NCBI GenBank assembly: GCA_023055425.1 | Contig: JALGPY010000002.1 | Location: forward strand, 137,263,927 to 137,327,926 | Direction: 5' to 3' | DNA: 64,000 nucleotides | From: Linanthus parryae | Taxonomy: Eukaryota; Streptophyta; Magnoliopsida; Ericales; Polemoniaceae | Part shown: in pieces, positions 35,059 to 44,300 of the stretch | Layout of the letters: every line of letters starts with the position of its first letter | Position numbering within the stretch: the first letter of the stretch is position 1 | Translations under genes and position numbers: made by a program | The notes under the pieces: generated by a model | What the model was told of the DNA's origin: nothing | The model's database searches: none | What the model saw: the letters and a program-made list of their open reading frames with translations, nothing else

Positions 35059-36580
35059 TCAATTTTATAAATGTCAACCATTTTACCTTTTTAATTTATC
35101 AGTTTCCAACCAAGATTTGAATAACTCACTGATTTTAGATTATTAAAAAAAATAATACTTTTTATTTACTACATAAATAGATTAAAAACAGTAAGTTGAA
35201 GTAAAATCTTGAAATTAGTAATCTTAAATGGACTTTCGTTTCCAACCAAGATTTGAATAACTCACCAATTTCAGATTATTAAAAAACTAGTAATCTTGGA
35301 TTTGAAGTCAATATATTATAATACGTTTTTACTTTTTTTACTTTGAGGCACGGGACACAATTCATCACTCGCCATGAATTGAGTTAAATCTAAGCTTCCA
35401 TCACATCATGGATATGCAAAAGAAACAATCACTTAAAATAAATAATACAGAAGAAAGGCTACAACTTTTTTTAGATATTATCTATGAGAAAGGTACATAC
35501 CGTTGTGTTGAACTGTGTCCCTCAAAACAGAAGATTTCTCGTGATGAACATCTTCACCTACACCACCAAAGAGTCGATGTAAGCAACAACTAAACAACCC
35601 AGGAGAAAGGAAAAGAACATAACAGGCCAATCGATCTTCTTAGTATTACCTATACGGGGATGGCGAGTGACTCTTTCGCGCAAGTGCATGCCTTCGGCAG
35701 CGGCCATGAGAACTTCAAAAATACAAAGCACCGAATTTGTTATGAATAATGCACATAGACAAAGCATACTACTGTAAATTATGAAGGAAAAACTCACCGG
35801 ATATGCGAGTTTGTCTTTGCTCATCTAATTTTCTCTTGCGAGCAAACCTACATGTTTCTCTCCGCTCCTCATTTTTGTCCATGACTGGGAGAAAAAAGAG
35901 AATGTAGTGGGGAAGAGAATTACCGGATAAAATGTAAACATCAAACACAGATTGAAGGGAAGAATCATACCTCCAAACACCAAACACAAATTTTTTACTC
36001 CAAAAAATAAAATCACGGTTTCTTTCAAACTATACGAATGGAAGAGTGATACCACCACTATATCATTGAGATACCTAGCCATTTTGGTCCATTTTGGAGA
36101 GGGAAAGGTGTGGAATTCACCATCAAAACAGAAGATTCATTTTGGTACCGCTTTGGTAACGTCACAATGGATGCCATATAATGGAGGTCACTTTATATGA
36201 CATGATTCTTCCCTTTCAAATTCACGTGTATTTTGAAATTTCACCGTCCATTTTGGAGACGGAAATTTATGGAATTCTATCATAATTTTGTCCACTAAAA
36301 TTATGAGTTCCTTCAGCATATTTGGAAGTTTCCTTACGGACTAATAATTTGTGTCAACTAACATATTCTACTTTCCTTGCCAATAAACATTAAACGGGCT
36401 GAATTAAATTTACACATCAGCGCCAGTTTTTTTCATTTCAGTTCAAACTTTGCAGATTTTAAATTTAAATGTGCCAAATTTTTCATTTTCAGTTCAAACT
36501 CTGAAGATGTAATTTAAATTTAAATTTTGAAGTAATATTTTTACATTAATTAATAAATTTTATTTTCCACGTGGCATTTC
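35059..36580 (-). other. Remaining Helitron interior without a recognised gene
   Basis: Minus-strand ORFs at 35558-35824 and 35825-36082 are hydrophobic and resemble no known domain. They could be exons of the same RPA-like gene's 5' part or captured pieces, but this cannot be supported. A CACGTG core lies near the 5' end (about 36571). Confidence 0.3.
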
Positions 36581-36624
36581 CTCACGCAAAGCTTGAGAGG
36601 ACATTCTCAAATAGTATATATAGA

Positions 36625-38277
36625 TATGAGAAGCCATATATTGACTTAACAGGTGAAGTGTCCCATACATCAGTGTAAATGAGGTCTAGCGGTCCACGAC
36701 TCTGGAGAGTAGAGACACCAAAAGGTTGTTTATGGCTTTTATTACAAAAGCACGAATCACACGTGAGACGAGAATTGGAATGACTTGAAACTAGAGGGAG
36801 GCTTTTATTTGATACGAGATATCGAAGGATCTTGGTCGATGGGTGACCAAGTCTATTGTGCCAATTTTCTAAGGAAGTCTTGAGACTGACACATGCTCGC
36901 TTTATTTCAGGTACTGGTGTCAAGGTGTTAGACCATTCATAAACATTATTCCGATTCCTTCCATGTGCGAGCGCTTCCTTCGTTTGCATGTCCTTCACAA
37001 CAAAATACGAAGGAAAAAATTCAATAGAGACTTTGTTAGAATTGCAGAGTTGTGAAACTGAAATCAAATTTTGTTGCAATCTAGGCACACATAGGACATT
37101 AGATAAAGTAAATGAAGATGAAGGAGAGTTGAGGGTAGATGAACCAGTATGTGTGATGTCAAGTCCTGTACCGTCACCAATAACGATGTCATCGGGTCCT
37201 TCATATGGTTGACGTAGTGACAGATTGCTTAGATCCGTGGTGACATGATGGGAAGTAGCCGAATCCATCAGCCAATTGGGGGAAGATCGAGCACCAGTTG
37301 TTGTGTGATGAGCTTTTGGTGTATGATTTCCATCAAGAAGCAAAATTTTCTTCGCATGGTTGCAGGTGCGAGCAGAGTGCCCCTTTGTGTCACAAAACTG
37401 GCAGATAACATCGAGTTTCTTTCCTCCATTTTTATTGTTAAAATTTCCAGAATTGTTGAATTGTGACGCATTGCTTCTATGGAAGTTGTTGTTTTCCTGG
37501 ATGTGATTTTGACCATTTTCCTTGCGGTTGTTGTAGTTGTTGAAACCGCCTCTACTGTTGAATCTTGTGCCATTCGCAGTGATTGGGATGGACTGAGTTT
37601 CTTCTCGCTTGAGAAATGACTCATAGTCTACAAGTTTGTCAAACAATTCCTCAAACGGTATCACATTGTCTCTCGCGCGTATGGCTGCAACAATTTCTTT
37701 GAAGTCTGATCCAAGACCATTGAGTGCGTGTAAAACCAATTTCAGATTGTCCAGTGGAGCTCCTGCAAGTGCAAGCTCGTCGGCTTCACTTTTGACGGAG
37801 CGCAAGTAGTCTGTAACAGGGGTAGAGGCCCGAGTCATTTTCATGAGATTTTCTTTTAATCCCATGACCCGAGTGCACGACCGATTTGAATACATGCTCA
37901 TAAGCTTAGACCAAGCTTGCTCAGTGTTTCAACTGATGAAATAAAGGGGATGATTGATGGATCAAGAGACCCCATGATTGCTAAAAGTAGCAGCTTTTCT
38001 TGGCGCATCCAAAGTGTGAATGCTGGATTGGGTAATTTCTTCCCATTTTCTTCAATGGTTGGAGACGGACATGGCTTGGTGCCATCAACGTGTATCCAGC
38101 CAGATCGTATCCAAAGAGTAGAGCCTTCCATGAAGGGTCATTGGAGGAATTTAGTTTCAATGGGAGTTGGTTTGGGCTTACAGCCACTAGGTGATTTGAT
38201 GAGATCTGAAGCTCAGTCATTGTTTGGGTTAAGGGTTCAACAATGTTGGAGAATGAGCTTTCAGTGGTCATAATGGT
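36625..38277 (-). pseudogene. Copia D gag, protease and start of integrase
   Basis: The gag starts MTTESSFSNIVEPLTQ at 38277. Frame changes near 38090 and 37905 break it. A long open stretch from 37901 has the gag core (YLRSVKSEADELALAG), a CCHC knuckle (CQFCDTKGHSARTC), protease (WLMDSATSHH, in which the usual DTGA/DSGA triad is altered to DSAT) and the GAG-pre-integrase and zinc region (NRLGHPSTKILRYL; CDSCFCNKSHKQP). It also has the first integrase Asp (IYTDVWDTSP). It ends where the Helitron begins. The element is inactive by several independent lesions. Confidence 0.88.
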
Positions 38278-38317
38278 GAAGAAGAATGGATCTTCTTTGG
38301 CTCGTAGGAGCAAGACT

Positions 38318-38329
38318 GCTCTGATACCA
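38318..38329 (-). promoter_or_regulatory. Primer-binding site of Copia D
   Basis: The minus strand reads TGGTATCAGAGC, the initiator tRNA-Met type site of plant Copia elements, between the LTR and gag. Confidence 0.85.
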
Positions 38330-38565
38330 TAAGAAGTTTCAAAGATGTTAGAATACAAGAAAATGTTGTGTTTTTTATTGATAACAACTTACGGGTATAT
38401 ATATACACATTAGCCAGAGTATACATGGAAAGGAAATCACTAAATTAAGGGGTTGTGAATGTGGAGTGATTTCATGAGATCTCATCCCAATAAGAGGAGA
38501 TATTACTGAAGTAATGGAGTGATTCTTGGCATGACTTCTTGAGTATCTCCACGTTTCCTAATACA
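38330..38565 (-). repeat. 5' LTR of Copia D
   Basis: On the minus strand it begins TGTATTAGGAAACG at 38565 and contains a TATA stretch (GTATATATATACCC, near 38395). It ends near the primer-binding site. A canonical CA end (TTCTAACA) lies 16 bp before the primer-binding site, so the inner boundary is uncertain. No 3' LTR exists to fix it. Confidence 0.6.
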
Positions 38566-38580
38566 GCTCCGTATATGCAT

Positions 38581-39339
38581 TCATTCAGAGTAAAAGAACA
38601 GTTTCTTCATATTTTCGTCCTTGATGCGCGTTGAAAAAATAGATCTACCAATAAACAAGAACTTCAGACTTTGAGATTCAATGTTGAGCGACCAAATACC
38701 GCACATGCACTCTAACTTCATACGCTCAAGTATTGGAGAACTTGAGATGAAATTTTCCAAATATTTTTTCTCGACCTCCACTACGTTGAAATCAAGGCTG
38801 ACAAGATTTGGAAAGCCACCAAAGATAGATGGAGGTATGAAAGCACATCCAAATAACTTGAGATGAGTTATATCTACGAAAGAGTAGAAGTGGTTAGGCA
38901 ACTTGTAGAATTTTTCATTGGACTTCATGATCTCAAGCAGTCAAGCGTAAGTTGCTTGACTCCTTTCCTTGATAGGAAGATCAGCCACTTCTTCACGTCT
39001 TTCCTTATCGTACCAGAGACTAAATTGGAAAGGTGGAGCCAAAAGCATGATAAGGGACTACTATCATGAAGTAAAAGAACTTGGTAGACAATTCTAACAA
39101 AGTCTGAATCACCTAAACCCTTCTGTCGCAGATACTCATTGAAGCTTTTGTCTTTTTGGAGCGTTGGAACAGATGTCCAATAATACTTCCAGTTTGGACA
39201 GAGTGCACTGCTTCTGACAACAACTTGTATTGACATGCGCTCAAGAATACGGTCAGTCACATTCCTCGTGAGGTCGGTAATCCCAGAGGCTGTCAGTAGA
39301 CATTTTTCTTCTAGTTGTTCTTCCAATTTGATTAGCCAT
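38581..39339 (-). pseudogene. F-box/LRR-FBD-type protein, N-terminal part, decayed copy 1
   Basis: The start ATG at 39339 (MANQIGRTTRRKMST) is followed by a 2-bp deletion relative to copy 2 (ACTGACAG versus ACTGTGACAG), which shifts the frame. In the shifted frame an F-box-like region is readable (RNVTDRILERMSIQVVVRSS) and then LRR-type text (KKWLIFLSRKGVKQLTLDCL). After another frame change near 38930 it continues YKLPNHFYSFVDITHLKLFG and LENFISSSPILERMKLEC. The gene is cut off where the LTR of Copia D begins. F-box proteins recruit substrates to SCF ubiquitin ligases; this copy cannot. Confidence 0.8.
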
Positions 39340-39555
39340 CTATATATAATCTGGGTAACAGACTTCGTATAGCCAAAAGCTTCACAAACATTTATGACTG
39401 ATCTTGGAGTCATCAAAGGTCTGTACAACATATAGTTCCCTTTCTGGAAGCCCAGGAGACTGATGCATGCTCTTCAATTGATGACATATTCAATGAACCT
39501 TTTACGTGAAGACAGCATGTTTAACCGATATACTGCCCGAAATGCAAACTTGACT
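39340..39555 (-). other. Spacer between F-box copies, duplicated at about 49993-50195
   Basis: No coding sequence. It aligns with the spacer at 49993-50195 (shared TATAGTTCCC, TTCTGGAAGCC and TTTTACGTGAAGA-like blocks), which shows that a two-gene segment was duplicated. Confidence 0.6.
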
Positions 39556-40200
39556 TTATCTGCTACGTTTGTATGCAATACCCACATACACGTTAATCTT
39601 CTTGTATACTAGTAATTCAGCCCCGTGTGATGCTCGTCTAAACGGAAATTTTTTTCCTTGATATATTGATGTTATGATCTGGACCTAGCTTGAGAACGAT
39701 GTAAACGATAAAGCAAGAACACAAGTATTAACGTGGTTCACTAGTTATTAGCTAGCTACCTCCACGACAAAAAAATCCCGATTTTATTAGAGAGAAACGC
39801 ACCCGGTACAACCACTCGACACACCCTGAAAAAGAGCTCTCACGCTAGCAAACTAGAATATTGCTATGCACTAGCTCTCCATGTACCCCTCTGTGTGTGT
39901 GTGTTATGAAACCAAAAGTAGTGCCTTTTATATATCCAAGACAATTCACCGCCCCACATTAGTTTCGTAGTCAACTTGGAAACAAAGTTTACTCTTCGAT
40001 TTGTTTTCTAGTCAGCCGCCTATTCCATTCAAGGCACTGACTAACAATTGAGTTTTTATTTGCATCCATTGAGGTGTTGAAGTCGAAGAACACCGTCCGT
40101 AGCAACGGCAAAGATGTCAGTATGATTCGGATGAAGAGCAACTCATCTCTCGAACCCTTTATGGAAGATTTGAGAATAAAGTCATGCTGTATTTATACCA
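39556..40200 (-). pseudogene. F-box/FBD-type gene, last exon, split by a solo LTR
   Basis: The minus strand from about 40200 to 40052 encodes SRDELLFIRIILTSLPLLR and FFDFNTSMDANK. After the inserted LTR, 39669-39556 encodes FRRASHGAELLVYKKINVYV and ends TAA at 39556. The intact relative at 50519-50196 has RDELLFIQSLLASSPLLQK and SPRAELVYKKINLSC. Upstream exons of this copy were not found. Confidence 0.75.
39670..40046. repeat. Solo LTR (377 bp) with 5-bp target duplication ATTGA
   Basis: The insert begins TGTTATGATCTGG and ends ACTGACTAACA. ATTGA is present directly on both sides (39665-39669 and 40047-40051), and the paralogous exon at about 50299 has ATCGA at the empty site. TG...CA ends plus a 5-bp duplication fit a solo LTR left by LTR-LTR recombination. 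It contains AACGTGGTTCAC and a TATATATCC box (about 39931). A related block starts at 54399. Confidence 0.88.
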
Positions 40201-40261
40201 GGATATTGTTTACGTTTATAACTTGAAAGTATTTTTTTTGTATTTTAGACTTATCTTTTTG

Positions 40262-40340
40262 TTGTGTACTGGACTCGAACCCAAGACCTCGTGCAGGGGC
40301 TTTTAAAGGCCCTACCGCTTGAGCTGACACCCATTTGCAA
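40262..40340 (-). repeat. tRNA-derived SINE-like sequence
   Basis: The minus strand has an A-box-like GCTCAAGCGGTAGG (40324-40311) and a perfect B box GGTTCGAGTCC (40281-40271), spaced as in a Pol III tRNA promoter. An A-rich stretch (ACAAAAAAAATAC) follows. The body does not fold as a proper tRNA and has no credible anticodon loop, so a SINE or tRNA relic is preferred. Confidence 0.5.
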
Positions 40341-40780
40341 AAGTTTATTTTCTAGTAGTACTAAACTATGAGATATTGTAATTGATGCATAGATTAGAGG
40401 AGGAAAAGAAGCCCCAGCCCAGAAAAAGTAGGACACATTTTAGATGTTGTCTTGTCGGATGACTTTACCCCATGTGCAGTGCACGTGCTGCTTACTAGTG
40501 TCTAGAAAAATATCATGTGGGATGACCAAAGTTCCGCCACCAATTACATCAGAAGCTCCGGGTGCACTTGACTTTGCCCATTTGATTTTATAATCACACG
40601 ATTGCAGTACAACTTTTTATTTGGAGGTCTGGATGGTCTGGTATTAAAACCTTGAACCTGGTCTGAATTCTGCGGCCTGTGAGGAATAGAGAATAATCTT
40701 AAGAAGTGAGTTATGATGAATATACATTTCAATGCTGACAAATATCTAACATTATGTGATCTTGATTGTGTATATATGTA

Positions 40781-40906
40781 CTATGGAAAGCCCACTAGAG
40801 GTGACATAAGCCTTTCTCCAGTGAGGTGGGATTCGGCGACTAAATTTGTGAGCTGAGAAATGGAAGCCTCCAATGCATGCTTTACATCTGTGTCTTCACT
40901 GTCCAT
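40781..40906 (-). CDS. Short ORF of 41 residues, possible exon
   Basis: The ORF begins MDSEDTDVKHALEASISQLT (ATG at 40906), contains ESHLTGERLMSP and ends TAG at 40783-40781. The composition looks protein-like (acidic, heptad-like), but no family was recognised. It may be a remnant exon of a gene interrupted by neighbouring insertions. Chance is not excluded at this length. Confidence 0.25.
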   Translation of the reverse strand: MDSEDTDVKHALEASISQLTNLVAESHLTGERLMSPLVGFP

Positions 40907-41043
40907 TGTTATGAGGAACTATTGCAGCACTTAAGAAGTGCTTTCAAATGTTGATGTGAAATCTGCTTTAGATAAGGGAACATAACACAACATTATAACT
41001 TTTCATGACTAAAAATTAGAAATCTAATTAATTCAGTTTTACA

Positions 41044-41348
41044 TAATAACGGATACTATACTTTGGGCTGTATTCATCAAGCCCATTCCAGAAGCCCATT
41101 ATCATCACAGTACAAGCCCGAACATTTCTTGTAAATACCCAATCTTTATAAGGGTAAAATAGTCCTTTTACTGTATTGTACAAACCCTAAACAATTCCTA
41201 CCGTTAGATCGTATCCGTACAGATCTGACCGTTGGATCGTGGCTATATAAAGCCTTCTGATGATGTATCTGCAATTCATTCAATAGAACGTTTCATTTTC
41301 TCTCTTATCTTCTCCGCCTTCTCTCTGAAACCCTAACGGGTTCTTTCA
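41044..41348 (+). repeat. 5' LTR of Copia E
   Basis: Begins TAATAACGGATAC and ends GGGTTCTTTCA. A TATA box (TATATAAAG) lies at 41244-41252, and TCTCTCTTATCTTCTCC is near the expected transcript start. It is identical to 45778-46082. Confidence 0.96.
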
Positions 41349-41361
41349 TGGTATCAGAGCC
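41349..41361 (+). promoter_or_regulatory. Primer-binding site of Copia E
   Basis: TGGTATCAGAGCC directly abuts the LTR and is complementary to initiator tRNA-Met. The gag ATG follows three bases later. Confidence 0.92.
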
Positions 41362-41364
41362 TCC

Positions 41365-44300
41365 ATGGCTCTTGCCGCTCATACTCCGGCTTCACAGCCG
41401 TTGTATCTTCTCTCAAACATCCACAATTTATTACCCTTCAAACTAGATTCTACCAATTTTGTTCTATGGAAGCATCAAATTGCTTCAATTTTTCGCACAC
41501 ATACTTTATACGGATACTTAGATGGTTCTATACCTTGTCCTCCATCGATTATTACCACCGATGGTGCTCCGGTGACAAATCCGGCATATACAGCCTGGCA
41601 TCTTCAAGATCAGGCAGTTTTGACTATACTCAATGCAACACTCTCTCAAGAATCTCTTACCCTTGTGATTGGCTCTCAAACTTCTCGAGATGCCTGGCTT
41701 GCTCTTGAGCGTCGCTACGCTTCTCTCACCAGATCTAACATCTTGTCTCTCAAATCGGAGTTTCACAACCTCAGAAAAGGCTCCGATTCTATAGATCTGT
41801 ACATGCAGCGCCTTAAATCCATCAGAGACAAGTTGGCGGTGGCCGGAGTTCAGACAGCCGATGAAGATCTACTCCTCTACGCCCTCAACGGGCTCCCGCC
41901 GGAGTACAACTCCTTCCGCTCCTCTCTGCGCATCCACTCAGAGCCTATCCCCTTCGAGGAACTTCATGTCCTTCTCAAGGCTGAAGAACAGATGCATGCA
42001 TCTCAGATTCCGGTCGCTGATCTCTCTTCCCCCACTGCTTTCTTTCATAAACGCGGTGGTGGCGGCGGCGGCGGCCGAAACCCTAATCAGAGAGGCGGTG
42101 GTGGCGGAGGTCGTTTCGGTCACCGAGGTGGCGGCGGTGGTCGATCCGACTTCAGAGGAGGCCGTTCCTATTCCGGATCTGGGTCTAACCCTAATTATGG
42201 ATCCGGGTATGGTAACGGATCTGGGTATGGTGGTGGATCCGGGTATGGATCCAATTCGAATCGTGGTTCGGGTCGATCCAGTTATCGAGGCAGAGGAGGT
42301 TCGGGTCGCAGTTCAAACCCGATCAATTGCCAGATCTGCGGCTATGATTATCATTCTGCAATTGATTGCTATCACAGAATGGATTATGCTTACCAAGGCA
42401 AGCACCCTCCTGAACAGCTTTCTGCAATGGCTGCTTCAACCTCCTCTGCTCATCACGATCAACCACCAACCTCTGATCTCTGGCTGACTGATACGGGAGC
42501 TTCAAATCATTTAACAGCTGATTTTCGCAATCTCTCTCTTGCTGAACCATACACTGGAAATGACTCAGTCACTGTTGGTAACGGATCTTCTCTCCCTATT
42601 CAGAACTCTGGTACTGCCTACCTCTCTACATCCAATAATTCTTATTTGCTTTCAAATACATTACATGTTCCTGGTTTATCTGTTAATTTGTTGTCAGTTC
42701 ACAAATTTTGCTGTGATCACAATACACGGTTTGTTTTTGATAAAAATTCATTTTATGTTCAGGACATATCCACGAATCAAATCCTTTTTCAAGGACCTAG
42801 TAAAAACGGGCTTTATCCTCTGTCCTCTCTGTCTGCACCATCAAAACCCCAAGCCTTTTTGGGTCAAAGAGTTAAATCACATTTGTGGCATTCAAGACTT
42901 GGCCACCCTTCCTCTTCTGTCTTATCTAAATGTGTTAAATGTTTATCTTCTTCTGTTAAATTATCTGCAAATGTTGATGCAATTTGTGAATCTTGCCTTG
43001 CTGGAAAAATGTCTAGACTTCCATATAAATTGTCTGAAACTGCAACTACAACTCCTTTAAATCTGCTTCATAGTGATGTTTGGGGGCCTGCCTCAACACT
43101 ATCATACAATGGCTTCAAATACTATGTGTTATTTATTGATGATTTTTCAAAGTTTACATGGTTATTTCCTCTCAAATTAAAATCTGAAGTCTCTTCTGTT
43201 TTTGCTACTTTTAAACTGTTTATTGAAAAACTATTAGGTTACTCAATTAAAATTCTCAGAACTGATGGTGGAGGTGAATACATAGCTTACACTTTTCAAA
43301 AATTTCTTCAAGAAAATGGGATTTTACATCAAAAATCTTGTCCTTATACTCCCCAACAAAATGGGATAGCTGAAAGAAAACATAGGCATATAATAGAAAC
43401 TGCTGTCACTCTTTTACACAATGCATCTCTTCCAAAAATATTTTGGTATCATGCTGTAGCAACCTCAGTTTATTTAATCAATAGAATGCCTAGCTCAAAT
43501 ACACATAATAAATCACCATATGAAATTTTGTTTAAAGTTAAACCAGATTACAAGTTTCTTAAAGTTTTTGGATGCAGTTGTTATCCAAGATTGACTCATT
43601 ATAACTCCTCCAAACTAGATCCAAAAACAAGAAAATGCACTTTTTTAGGTTATGCTTCTGGATACAAGGGTTATCTTTGCTATGATCAACACACTAAACA
43701 ATTCTATGTTAGTAGAGATGTAATTTTTGATGAGTTTACTTTTCCCTTTGCTAGTTCTGCATCTAATTCTTCTCCTTACTCACATTTTGATGTCTCTGTT
43801 TCAGGTCCCAACAACAATACAGTCCCTTCATCTACAACCCAGATTTCATCTGGGACAACTGCTGGTGTCATACCAGAAAATAATTTTGCTGAGGGATATG
43901 ATCCTCTGCAGCCACCTGAGGTGATGGTGTCTGGTGATTCATCACCATGTGGCAGTGTCAGAACTCCTACTATGCTTGGAACAGATACTCCTAGAACAGA
44001 TACACACAACACTGTCACTGCTGCTGAATCCCAACACACATCCACCTCCAGGCATGGCTTGGCAGAACAAGGTGACCCAATGATGCCCTCTCACCCTCCT
44101 CCCTCCACTATTTCTACTCATCCAATGCAAACACGTAGCAAATCTGGAATTAGCAAGAAAAAATTGGTTTATTATGTGGCTCCTACTACTTGTGTTGGTT
44201 TCTCTGCTTTGCATCACACACCACACACACATCTAGACCCTAGCACTTTTACAGAAGCTGTTAAATCACCTCTTTGGCGCCAAGCCATGTCAAATGAGGT

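Larger units (their letters stand above)
34047..36624 (-). mobile_element. Helitron, 2578 bp, inserted in the Copia D integrase
   Basis: On the minus strand the element starts TCTATATATACTATTTGAG at 36624 and ends GGGTTAAACGCTAG at 34047. A perfect 6-bp-stem hairpin (CCGTGC-ATC-GCACGG, 34073-34059) lies 12 nt before the terminal CTAG. Flanks are A (36625) and T (34046), with no target duplication. Deleting it joins ...GGCTTCTCATA to TTATGTTCT and restores a Copia integrase frame (GFSY/YVLFVDHF). All four are the defining traits of Helitrons: 5' TC, 3' CTRR, 3' hairpin and AT target. No Rep/helicase protein is visible, so it is non-autonomous. It carries RPA-like exons. Confidence 0.93.

Noticed and set aside
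40262..40340. Functional tRNA gene on the minus strand
   Set aside because: The boxes fit, but the acceptor and anticodon arms do not form a credible tRNA.
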